Positions 56,017 to 63,307 of a DNA stretch of 64,000 bases are shown here, piece after piece. Origin of the DNA: Dyadobacter crusticola DSM 16708 (GTDB lineage Bacteria > Bacteroidota > Bacteroidia > Cytophagales > Spirosomataceae). The notes beneath the pieces were generated by a model, which did not search any database, was not told where the DNA came from, and saw only the letters and a program-made list of their open reading frames with translations. Both the position numbers and the translations under genes were made by a program. The stretch lies in contig NZ_JNJB01000001.1 in NCBI RefSeq assembly GCF_000701505.1, positions 372,001 to 436,000 on the forward strand, read 5' to 3'. How positions within the stretch are numbered: position 1 is the first letter of the stretch; every line of letters begins with the position of its first letter.

Positions 56017-56625
56017 TTACATGTCCACTCCCTTGCCTGGCAATTCAATTTCGCGTTCGAAGCGATCAATAATGCGCTGGCGTTCTGCCTCTGATTTATC
56101 CTCTGCGTTTACCGTTTTTTCAAAGACAAACTCTTCTTCGTCTTTCTTGAAATGGTATTGCAAAAACAGCTCACCGGTTTGCGGATTGTATTTTACATGC
56201 TTCCGGTATCCCGCGGATTCAAGTCCTTCAAAAGCCTTCCTGTGCGGATCGCGTGACCGCGAAAATTCCGGCTCCGGATTAGCCGATGAATAAAAAACGG
56301 GTTCTTCGGGAGAGTAAGGCACCGGCGGCGGCGGTGCAGGTACCGGCGCTACTGCCACTACCGGCTTGGGCGGCTCGGGTATATTCATTTTCCCGCTGCC
56401 CAATGATTCTATTACCTTGTCACGCAACTCCACCCGCTCGGCGCGGCTTAATTCGGCCACATCAAAAGAGCGGGAAAAGTTGATCTCCCGACCATCAATT
56501 GTACCGGTAACCCGGATCGACATTGTTTTGCCGTCGTCGTCAATACTTCTGCTCAAATGGCACTTCTTCTGAGCCAGAGCAAACGTGCTGGTACAAGCCA
56601 GCAAAATGGTCAGGATTTTTTTCAT
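56017..56625 (-). CDS. Secreted proline-rich protein of unknown function
   Basis: This is a 202-residue protein with a signal peptide ending at FALAQ (about residue 19). The N-terminal part (about 20-85) is a small folded region with CHLSRSIDDDGKTMSIRV and an RAERVELRDKVIESLG helix. A proline-rich linker (about 92-112, with PEPPKP and PAPPPP) leads to a C-terminal part with YRKHVKYNPQTGELFLQYHF and a charged, helical end. I recognise no family. It sits between the ATPase and permease 16 on the same strand, 12 bp from the permease, so it is likely a periplasmic accessory of this transporter system. Confidence 0.65.
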   Translation of the reverse strand: MKKILTILLACTSTFALAQKKCHLSRSIDDDGKTMSIRVTGTIDGREINFSRSFDVAELSRAERVELRDKVIESLGSGKMNIPEPPKPVVAVAPVPAPPPPVPYSPEEPVFYSSANPEPEFSRSRDPHRKAFEGLESAGYRKHVKYNPQTGELFLQYHFKKDEEEFVFEKTVNAEDKSEAERQRIIDRFEREIELPGKGVDM

Positions 56626-56650
56626 GAGGTAAATTTGGCTAAATATTTGT

Positions 56651-56757
56651 CGGCGGTCGGCGGTCGGCGGTCGGCGGTCGAAAAAATGGTTATCAGCAAT
56701 CCTACTTAAGATCAGTAAAATAAAGCTGACAGCCGAAAGCTGACGGCTGACAGCTAA
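56651..56757. repeat. Heptamer repeat and hairpin after the ATPase gene
   Basis: Four perfect copies of CGGCGGT (56651-56678) are followed, after an A/T-rich gap, by a segment of CTGACAGC/CTGACGG units (56724-56757) that partly complements it. The element ends directly at the stop of the ATPase gene. Confidence 0.75.
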
Positions 56758-57435
56758 CTAAACATGTACTTTCTCCGTCACGATCTTGCCGTCGAACAGG
56801 TTTACGATCCGGTGGGCAAACCCTGCGTCGTAAGGCGAGTGGGTTACCATCAGGATGGTGGTTCCGGATGCATTCAGCTGACTGAGCAGGTTCATTACTT
56901 CTTCCCCGTTTTTAGAGTCGAGGTTACCAGTCGGCTCATCGGCAAGTATGGTCTTCGGTGTTGCTACTACAGCACGGGCGATGGCGGTACGCTGCTGCTG
57001 ACCACCTGAAAGCTGCTGCGGGAAGTGGTTGCGGCGGTGCATCATATTCATGCGGGTCAATGCAGCCTCTACTTTTTCCTTGCGCTCGGCAGGTGGTGTT
57101 TTGAGGTACAGCAATGGAAGCTCCACGTTTTCATATACCGTCAGTTCGTCGATCAGGTTGAAGCTCTGGAATACGAAACCGATATTCCCCTTGCGGATCT
57201 GCGCACGCTGGCGTTCCGACATTTTTGCGACTTCCGTGCCATAAAACTCGTAAGAGCCCTCACTCGGGTTGTCCAGCAAACCCAGAATGTTCAGCAAAGT
57301 GGATTTACCACATCCGGACGGACCCATGATAGCGACAAACTCGCCATCTTTCACATCCATGTCAATGCCATTAAGCGCAGTAGTTTCAACTTCCTCTGTA
57401 GAGAAGACCTTGTGCAGGTTGGTGATTTTGATCAT
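56758..57435 (-). CDS. ABC transporter ATPase (MacB/LolD type)
   Basis: This is a 225-residue nucleotide-binding subunit of the LolD/MacB class. All motifs are present: Walker A GPSGCGKS (38-45), Q-loop Q90, signature LSGGQQQR (142-149), Walker B ILADEP with D166 and E167, D-loop NLD (171-173) and switch His199. It is the only ABC ATPase in the window, against sixteen permeases on the same strand. Each permease is already a fused pair of halves, so one permease plus two copies of this ATPase would make a complete transporter. Sharing among the permeases is inferred. It lies between the fusion protein gene and the small secreted protein gene. Confidence 0.93.
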   Translation of the reverse strand: MIKITNLHKVFSTEEVETTALNGIDMDVKDGEFVAIMGPSGCGKSTLLNILGLLDNPSEGSYEFYGTEVAKMSERQRAQIRKGNIGFVFQSFNLIDELTVYENVELPLLYLKTPPAERKEKVEAALTRMNMMHRRNHFPQQLSGGQQQRTAIARAVVATPKTILADEPTGNLDSKNGEEVMNLLSQLNASGTTILMVTHSPYDAGFAHRIVNLFDGKIVTEKVHV

Positions 57436-57444
57436 TGGTTTCTT

Positions 57445-57546
57445 GGCTATCGGCTTTCAGCACTCGGCTGTCGGCCTTGGTTATTGTTAATTTTGATAAT
57501 TACTAATAGAGTTAAAAAGGCCGACCGCCGAGTGCCGACGGCCGAA
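57445..57546. repeat. Heptamer-type hairpin between the fusion protein and ATPase genes
   Basis: The left arm (57445-57477, with CACTCGGCTGTCGGCC) and the right arm (57518-57546, with GGCCGACCGCCGAGTG) form a strong imperfect hairpin with an A/T-rich loop, directly after the stop of the fusion protein gene. Confidence 0.75.
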
Positions 57547-57553
57547 GTATCGT

Positions 57554-58864
57554 TTAAAATTCCAACACCTCATTATCCCCAAAATTCTCGTAAGAACTTG
57601 TGATTACTTTTTCGCCTGGTTTTAATCCTTCCAGTACTTCGAAGTATTCAGGGTTTTTGCGGCCTAGTGTGATGCTGCGTTTAGCGGCTCTCTTGCCGTC
57701 GTCGCCTACTACGTAAACCCAGTTACCTCCTGTTTCAGAGAAGAACCCTCCTACCGGCAGCAACGTCGCTTGCGAAGGCTGGCCCAGTTGCAGACGGATC
57801 GGCGCTGACTGCCCTCTCTTGATCAGTTCCGGAGCACCTTTGTCAAACTGCATATCTACCTCAAAACGACCGCTGAGTACCTCAGGATAAATTTTAATGA
57901 TCTTCAACCCATAGTCTTTTCCATTGAACTCCATTGAACCCTGCAAGCCTGCAAAAATCCGGGAAATGTAATGTTCGTCGACGCTAACCCGCATTTTAAA
58001 ACCATTCAAATCGTCAATCTGACCGATGTTCTGGCCCTGGTTGATGTTCGAGCCGACTTCCACATTCATCGAAGAAAGCAAACCCGACACTGGTGCCTTT
58101 ACCACCAGGTTATCCAAAGTCTGGCGCCACAGGCTTACGTTTTTCTGTGTATTTGCCAGGGTACCTTCCAGCTGGTTGATCGTCATCCGGGCATTTTCCT
58201 CCTGGTATTTCTGCGATTCGATTTCAATCTCGCGCTGACGGACAAGCTTCTCGTAATCTCTTTTCGTTTTAAGAAAATCAGCCTCCGGAATGACCTTATC
58301 TTTATACAATTTCACATTCCGGTCATGTGCATCTTTGGCCTGATCCAATTGGAAATCCAGATCGCTTAATGTCTTTTGAAGATTAAACCGCGCAATTTTC
58401 AAACTCTGACGCGTATTTTGAAGATCGTTCACTAATCGGCTTGCCTCTGTTTCTGATTGCAGAAAGCTTAGTTTCAGATTCTGGTTTTCCAATCTCAACA
58501 AGATATCGCCCTGCTTTACCATATTACCGCCTTCGATCAGCTTCTCGGTGACATATCCGCCTACAATTGCATCCAGCTGGATCGTTTTGAGTGGCTGAAC
58601 AACCCCGGTAACAACAATAAATTCGTCGAAACGGCCTTGTTTTACTGTTGATACTGTTAATTTATCCTGTTCTACGTTCAGCTTGCTCCGCTTGTCGGCG
58701 AAGAAAAACTGGTAAACCAGGAAAGTGACCAGCAAGGTGCTACCGGCGATAATCCCGATGCGCTGGGTAGTCCAGAATTTCTTTGGTTTTATTTTGTCCA
58801 TTGATGACCCTCCGGAGAAACCGTTGTTGCTGGTGCTTGTTGAGTTAGGTGTCCTGACTTCCAT
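57554..58864 (-). CDS. HlyD/MacA-type membrane fusion protein
   Basis: This is a 436-residue periplasmic adaptor. A short cytoplasmic N-terminus leads to one membrane helix (about 35-55), then a lipoyl/barrel-sandwich half (VVTGVVQPLKTIQLDAIVGG), a long coiled-coil hairpin (about 115-245), the second half-motif (VKAPVSGLLSSMNVEVGSNI), a beta-barrel and a membrane-proximal domain ending VLEGLKPGEKVITS. It should link an inner-membrane ABC permease with the outer membrane. No TolC-type channel gene is in the window. The ATG at 58864 is used; M22 is an alternative. The promoter-like element and regulator site E lie upstream. It is the first gene of the longest transcription block. Confidence 0.9.
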   Translation of the reverse strand: MEVRTPNSTSTSNNGFSGGSSMDKIKPKKFWTTQRIGIIAGSTLLVTFLVYQFFFADKRSKLNVEQDKLTVSTVKQGRFDEFIVVTGVVQPLKTIQLDAIVGGYVTEKLIEGGNMVKQGDILLRLENQNLKLSFLQSETEASRLVNDLQNTRQSLKIARFNLQKTLSDLDFQLDQAKDAHDRNVKLYKDKVIPEADFLKTKRDYEKLVRQREIEIESQKYQEENARMTINQLEGTLANTQKNVSLWRQTLDNLVVKAPVSGLLSSMNVEVGSNINQGQNIGQIDDLNGFKMRVSVDEHYISRIFAGLQGSMEFNGKDYGLKIIKIYPEVLSGRFEVDMQFDKGAPELIKRGQSAPIRLQLGQPSQATLLPVGGFFSETGGNWVYVVGDDGKRAAKRSITLGRKNPEYFEVLEGLKPGEKVITSSYENFGDNEVLEF

Positions 58865-58909
58865 TATATGTGTTATTGAAAATTCGCCGTGATAGTTTTC
58901 CCTAGATTA

Positions 58910-58926
58910 TCCAATCGCTGTGCCAA
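58910..58926 (-). promoter_or_regulatory. Sigma-54-like promoter for the fusion protein operon
   Basis: The minus strand reads TTGGCAC-AGCGA-TTGGA. The -24 half is perfect and the spacing fits. The -12 half is TTGGA instead of TTGCA, so the usual GC is GG. The element lies 46 bases before the start codon at 58864 and 65 bp from regulator site E. Confidence 0.45.
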
Positions 58927-58990
58927 AGAAGAGAAACCAGGATAACAAGCTCAATTTCAATGCGCTTACATATTGATGAAGCACTTCCAA

Positions 58991-59026
58991 TGTTCGTTAT
59001 CGGACATTCTTGTTCGGCTGCGGACA
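58991..59026. promoter_or_regulatory. Regulator site E, upstream of the fusion protein gene
   Basis: TGTTCGTTATCGGACA (58991-59006) and TGTTCGGCTGCGGACA (59011-59026) both fit TGTYCR-N4-YGRACA exactly and start 20 bp apart. The neighbouring genes diverge, so a terminator is not expected here. The distance of 65-100 bp from the sigma-54-like element suits an enhancer for the adjacent response regulator. Confidence 0.65.
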
Positions 59027-59127
59027 AGCCGGATTTTTCGTGATAAAGCTCAAAATAACGCGTTTTTAGTAGCGGAGGAAATAGAATTTCAAATTGTATC
59101 AACTAACTTACCGCACAATAAAAATCA

Positions 59128-59179
59128 GTTGCCCAGGCAACCCCCAAACCAATTAATACCCGTTGACTGAAGTCAACGG
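59128..59179. promoter_or_regulatory. Two palindromes in the leader of the response regulator gene
   Basis: GTTGCCCAGGCAAC (59128-59141) and CCGTTGACTGAAGTCAACGG (59160-59179) are perfect inverted repeats with 2-bp centres, the second ending 14 bases before the start codon at 59194. They could be operators or leader hairpins. They do not match the array's regulator-site motif. Confidence 0.45.
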
Positions 59180-59193
59180 CAATTTAAACAGCC

Positions 59194-60561
59194 ATGCAAC
59201 TCTCCGAAGCCAAAATCCTGATCATTGACGATGACGTGGACGTACTTAGTGCGGCCAAACTTCTGTTGAAACGCCACGCAAAAGCAGTAGACATCGAAAA
59301 AAATCCGCAGAAGTTACCTTTCCTCGTAACAAACGGAGACTATAACCTGATCCTGCTGGACATGAACTTCACGCGTGACGTGAACAGCGGCCGCGAAGGG
59401 TTTCACTGGCTCGACCGGATTCTGGATATCAACCCGGCTGCGAAGGTTATCATGATCACGGCATACGGAGACATTGAAATGGCAATACGCGCCATTAAGT
59501 CCGGCGCAATTGATTTTGTACTTAAACCCTGGGAAAACGATAAGCTGCTGGCGACGATCGCAGTGGCGCTGGAAGGCGGGAAGGACAAGCCCGCTGTGGT
59601 CCAGGAAGAAAAATCCAAGGAAGATCCTAAAAAAGCAAAATCCTCATCGGATAACATTGTAGCTACGAGCGAAATCATGCGCCAGCTGCTTGGTACCTCG
59701 GAAAGAGTGGCAGGTACCGATGCAAATGTGTTGATTTTGGGTGAAAACGGAACAGGAAAAACACAGCTTGCCAAACATATTCACCAGCATTCCAAGCGGG
59801 CAGACAAGCCTTTTGTGGTTGTTGATCTCGGTGCACTGAGCGAGACACTCTTTGAAAGCGAGCTTTTCGGTCACGTAAAAGGGGCTTTTACAGATGCCAA
59901 GGAAGACCGGGCCGGGAGATTTGAAGAAGCAAAGGGCGGTACCATATTTCTGGACGAAATCGGCAACCTCACATTGCCCCTGCAGGCGAAGCTGCTCACC
60001 GTGATCCAGGAGAGGCGGGTGACGCGCGTAGGTTCCAACAAGCCCATTACCCTGGATGTGCGCCTGATTTGCGCCACTAATATGAATATTGAAAAAATGG
60101 TTACTGAAAAGACCTTCCGCCAGGATTTGCTTTACAGGATCAATACCATTGAGCTCGATTTGCCGCCATTGCGTGAGCGGCCGGAAGATATCAGCGCCCT
60201 GGCTGACTATTACCTCAAACTATACGCCAAAAAATACAACCGGCCCGTCAACGATATCAGCAGTGCATTGATCAAAAAAATGCAGCAATATAACTGGCCG
60301 GGAAATATCCGTGAATTGCAGCATGCAGTGGAACGGGCCGTGATTTTATCCCAGGAAAAAACATTGCAGCCCGACGATCTTTTCCTCAAAAGCTCAGCCG
60401 GACAACCCACAACAGCTACCGGCTTTGATTTAGAAGACATGGAAAAGACCATGATCGTGAAGGCCATGAAACGTTTCAACGGAAACATCACCGACGCTGC
60501 CCGCGAGCTCGGCCTGAGCCGCGCCGCATTGTACCGGAGAATGGAAAAGTACGGGTTATAG
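59194..60561 (+). CDS. Sigma-54-dependent response regulator (NtrC family)
   Basis: This is a 455-residue regulator with all three NtrC-type parts. The receiver (1-125) has acidic pocket D12-D13, phospho-acceptor D56, T89 and K111. A charged linker (about 130-152) leads to the AAA+ domain with Walker A GENGTGKT (183-190), the intact sigma-54-contacting GAFTDA loop (230-235), and Walker B TIFLDE (250-255). A Fis-type helix-turn-helix closes the protein (NITDAARELGLSRAALYRRM). It should activate sigma-54 promoters from upstream sites when phosphorylated. It is divergent from the transporter operon and is the obvious candidate for binding sites A-E. No histidine kinase gene lies beside it. Confidence 0.93.
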   Translation: MQLSEAKILIIDDDVDVLSAAKLLLKRHAKAVDIEKNPQKLPFLVTNGDYNLILLDMNFTRDVNSGREGFHWLDRILDINPAAKVIMITAYGDIEMAIRAIKSGAIDFVLKPWENDKLLATIAVALEGGKDKPAVVQEEKSKEDPKKAKSSSDNIVATSEIMRQLLGTSERVAGTDANVLILGENGTGKTQLAKHIHQHSKRADKPFVVVDLGALSETLFESELFGHVKGAFTDAKEDRAGRFEEAKGGTIFLDEIGNLTLPLQAKLLTVIQERRVTRVGSNKPITLDVRLICATNMNIEKMVTEKTFRQDLLYRINTIELDLPPLRERPEDISALADYYLKLYAKKYNRPVNDISSALIKKMQQYNWPGNIRELQHAVERAVILSQEKTLQPDDLFLKSSAGQPTTATGFDLEDMEKTMIVKAMKRFNGNITDAARELGLSRAALYRRMEKYGL

Positions 60562-60562
60562 G

Positions 60563-61288
60563 TTACCTGATCAGGTATATAAGCGAAAGCTGCGAGATTC
60601 TTTGCGCATAAGTAATTCGCGTCGGCGGGAGTACAAAGGTGTTGCCTGGATCAAAAGTGGTGTAAACTAATTTCTCCCCAAAATGATGCAACGCTTCAAT
60701 GGCGAAGTGTTTGCCTATGCCCAGTCCCAAACCTGCCACAAAATGACTTGCACTTTTGTACTTTCTATTTTGGGGTATACTAAAATCTGCGTCCAGGTCG
60801 ACGTCAGGGAATATCACGCCTTCGACCGAAGATCTGCCTTTTTCCATAAACGATCCAGAAAGAATGTAAGTGGGCACAATCCCGACCACGATATAAGGCC
60901 TAAATTCCGCTTTTTTCAATGGTGAAAACTGCAATGTGACAGGCATTTGCAGGCGTTGGAGATTGGCTTCGTACTGAAGTGTGTTCGTTACCCAATCCTC
61001 GTTCGCGGATCTGAAACTATTAGTTCGCTTCTGATTGTCGCGCAGGTGCTGCCACTCAACATCTACATTCAAGGCGAAATATCTGAAAAACCGATATCCG
61101 CCCCGGATGCCGAATGCGAAACTGGCTCCTCTTGAAAAATCTCTGTAAATCTCCGGAATCTCATATTCGCTTTTGTTAATTCCGCTTGTGCCGAAACCTA
61201 TTTTGCCTCCCAATATCCAAGGTGAAGATTGACCGTAAGATTTAGAAAAGCCAGTCACTAAGGCCAGAATAAGTATGAGACGGTTCAT
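60563..61288 (-). CDS. PorT-like outer membrane beta-barrel protein
   Basis: This is a 241-residue protein with a signal peptide ending near SYGQ (about residue 20). The rest alternates short amphipathic strands typical of the eight-stranded PorT-type (outer membrane beta-barrel domain) family. Examples are WILGGKIGFGTSG, FAFGIRGGYRFFRYFALNVDVEW, MPVTLQFSPL and FRPYIVVGIVPTYILSG, and it ends in a hydrophobic LSLIYLIR. The specific role is unknown. Its stop lies one base after the stop of the response regulator gene, so the two genes converge with no room for a terminator. Confidence 0.75.
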   Translation of the reverse strand: MNRLILILALVTGFSKSYGQSSPWILGGKIGFGTSGINKSEYEIPEIYRDFSRGASFAFGIRGGYRFFRYFALNVDVEWQHLRDNQKRTNSFRSANEDWVTNTLQYEANLQRLQMPVTLQFSPLKKAEFRPYIVVGIVPTYILSGSFMEKGRSSVEGVIFPDVDLDADFSIPQNRKYKSASHFVAGLGLGIGKHFAIEALHHFGEKLVYTTFDPGNTFVLPPTRITYAQRISQLSLIYLIR

Positions 61289-61354
61289 TGCTGGTATATT
61301 TATTGTCGTTTAAAATACATCACTACCTCATATTCATTAGCAACAGACTTTCAC

Positions 61355-63301
61355 ATGACAAAATACATCGCGATAACGTTGTATCTTATTTTTACAATCA
61401 TTTTGGATTCTCGGGCACAAACGATTCAGCCTGTCGCACTTAAAAATGTAAAAACCACGGCGGGTTTTTGGCACGATAGAGTTCAGGTCGCAAAAAATGT
61501 AACGATCCCGCACGCATTGCACCAATGCGAGGAATCAAAACGGATCGACAATTTCGCGGTCGCCGGCGGATTGAAAAAAGGAAAATTCGAAGGTGTAAGG
61601 TTCAATGATTCAGACGTTTTCAAAGTCGTTGAGGGTGCGGCCTATGTGCTGCAAAATGAATACGATCCCAAACTCGACCATTACCTCGACAGTCTGATCA
61701 CCTTATTCGCAGCTGCACAGGAGCCTGACGGATATTTGTATACAATCAGAACAATCAACAAAGACACGACCGGCTCTTACGACTGGATTGCGGGGCCACA
61801 CCGTTACTCTTTTGAAAACGGCAGCCATGAACTCTACAACGTGGGGCACCTTTATGAAGCGGCAGTTGCACACTACGAGGCGACCGGCAAGAAAACACTC
61901 CTGAATGTAGCAACCAAGAATGCAGATCACCTCGTGAAAACGATCGGACCCAAACCTGGCCAATTACTGGTCGTGCCCGGTCACCAGGAAATCGAAACTG
62001 CATTGGTCCGCCTTTACCACGCCACAGGCAAAAAGGATTACCTGGAACTTTCAAAATTCTTCATCGCCATGCGCGGCCGGTCCGACAAACGGCCGTTGTT
62101 CTTGGACGAACACAAGCTGGGTCCCTCCTACTTTCAAGACCAGGTACCATTTGTGCGGCAGCGGGAAGCAGTGGGTCACGCAGTGCGTGCGCAGTACCTG
62201 TACGCAGCTGTGGCTGATATGTTAATGGTCGAAAACGAGCCTGCATATAATCACGCACTTAACACAATCTGGGAAGATGCTACTTTTAAAAAGCAGTACA
62301 TTACCGGTGGCGTGGGCGCGCGCGAGGATGGCGAGGCTTTTGACAAAGCTTATGTACTTCCCAATGACAATGCATACCAGGAAACCTGCGCGGCGATCGC
62401 CAATATGCTTTGGAACCACAAAATGTACCTGAATACCGGAGAGAGCAAATACATGGACGTGTTTGAGCGGGTGCTCTACAATGGATTTCTGGGCGGCATG
62501 TCGGTGAAAGGAAATGAGTTCTTTTACGTCAATCCAATGTCATCGAATGGAAAGAACGATTTCGGAAAAGGCACCGCGGCGGTTCGGAGCGAGTGGTTTG
62601 GCACAGCCTGCTGCCCCAGCAATGTATCACGCTTTCTTCCTTCTATACCGGGATACATATATGCAGTCAAAAACAATGAGGTGTTTGTTAATCTTTTTGC
62701 AGGAAACGAGGCAACGCTTGCAGTCAATGGAGCTGCGGTGAAGCTGGTTCAGGAAACGAATTATCCATGGGAAGGAAAGGTAAAAATCATGGTATCTCCC
62801 GAAAAAACAGCCGCATTTCCGATTTCAGTACGCATTCCAGGCTGGGCGACCGGTCAGGCAATTCCCGGAGATCTGTACACTTACGTTTCGCAAACAAAAC
62901 AGCCTGTCAGCATTTTGGTAAATGGTAAAAAGAGCGAAGCGGGTGTTGTAAATGGATATGTAAAGCTCAACAGAACCTGGAAAAAAGGTGATGTAATCGA
63001 GCTGACAATGGATATGCCGGTCAGACAGGTTGTTTCAAATGAAAATATAAAGTCAAATCAAGGGAAAGTTGCCATCGAACGCGGTCCTATACTGTATTGT
63101 GCAGAGGGACACGATAACCAGGGTAAGGCGCTTTCGCTGCAAATCAAGCCCGATCAGGCATTTACACCTGAGTTCCGAAAGGATATGCTCGGCGGACTGA
63201 ATGTATTGAAGTCGCAGGACAATGTAACCCTGATCCCCTACTATGCCTGGGCGAACCGGGGTGCGAATGAAATGACAGTCTGGTTTACCGCGTCCAGGTA
63301 G
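61355..63301 (+). CDS. GH127 beta-L-arabinofuranosidase (DUF1680)
   Basis: This is a 648-residue exported enzyme. A signal peptide ends near SRAQ (about residue 22), followed by an (alpha/alpha)6 barrel opening GFWHDRVQVAKNVTIPHAL. The family's catalytic set is visible: Glu327 (in GEAF) as likely acid/base, Glu343 and Cys345 in the QETCA motif and Cys420 as zinc ligands, and Cys419 (TACCPSN) as likely nucleophile. The 18-residue spacing from Glu327 to Cys345 matches the family reference enzyme as I recall it. C-terminal beta domains follow. It probably removes L-arabinose from plant glycans in the periplasm. The gene is divergent from the PorT-like gene. Confidence 0.88.
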   Translation: MTKYIAITLYLIFTIILDSRAQTIQPVALKNVKTTAGFWHDRVQVAKNVTIPHALHQCEESKRIDNFAVAGGLKKGKFEGVRFNDSDVFKVVEGAAYVLQNEYDPKLDHYLDSLITLFAAAQEPDGYLYTIRTINKDTTGSYDWIAGPHRYSFENGSHELYNVGHLYEAAVAHYEATGKKTLLNVATKNADHLVKTIGPKPGQLLVVPGHQEIETALVRLYHATGKKDYLELSKFFIAMRGRSDKRPLFLDEHKLGPSYFQDQVPFVRQREAVGHAVRAQYLYAAVADMLMVENEPAYNHALNTIWEDATFKKQYITGGVGAREDGEAFDKAYVLPNDNAYQETCAAIANMLWNHKMYLNTGESKYMDVFERVLYNGFLGGMSVKGNEFFYVNPMSSNGKNDFGKGTAAVRSEWFGTACCPSNVSRFLPSIPGYIYAVKNNEVFVNLFAGNEATLAVNGAAVKLVQETNYPWEGKVKIMVSPEKTAAFPISVRIPGWATGQAIPGDLYTYVSQTKQPVSILVNGKKSEAGVVNGYVKLNRTWKKGDVIELTMDMPVRQVVSNENIKSNQGKVAIERGPILYCAEGHDNQGKALSLQIKPDQAFTPEFRKDMLGGLNVLKSQDNVTLIPYYAWANRGANEMTVWFTASR

Positions 63302-63307
63302 CTTCCG

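Larger units (their letters stand above)
58865..59193. other. Divergent control region between fusion protein and regulator genes
   Basis: This 329-bp region holds a sigma-54-like element on the minus strand (58910-58926), regulator site E (58991-59026), and two palindromes close to the regulator gene: GTTGCC-CA-GGCAAC (59128-59141) and CCGTTGACT-GA-AGTCAACGG (59160-59179). There is no gene inside it. Confidence 0.7.
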
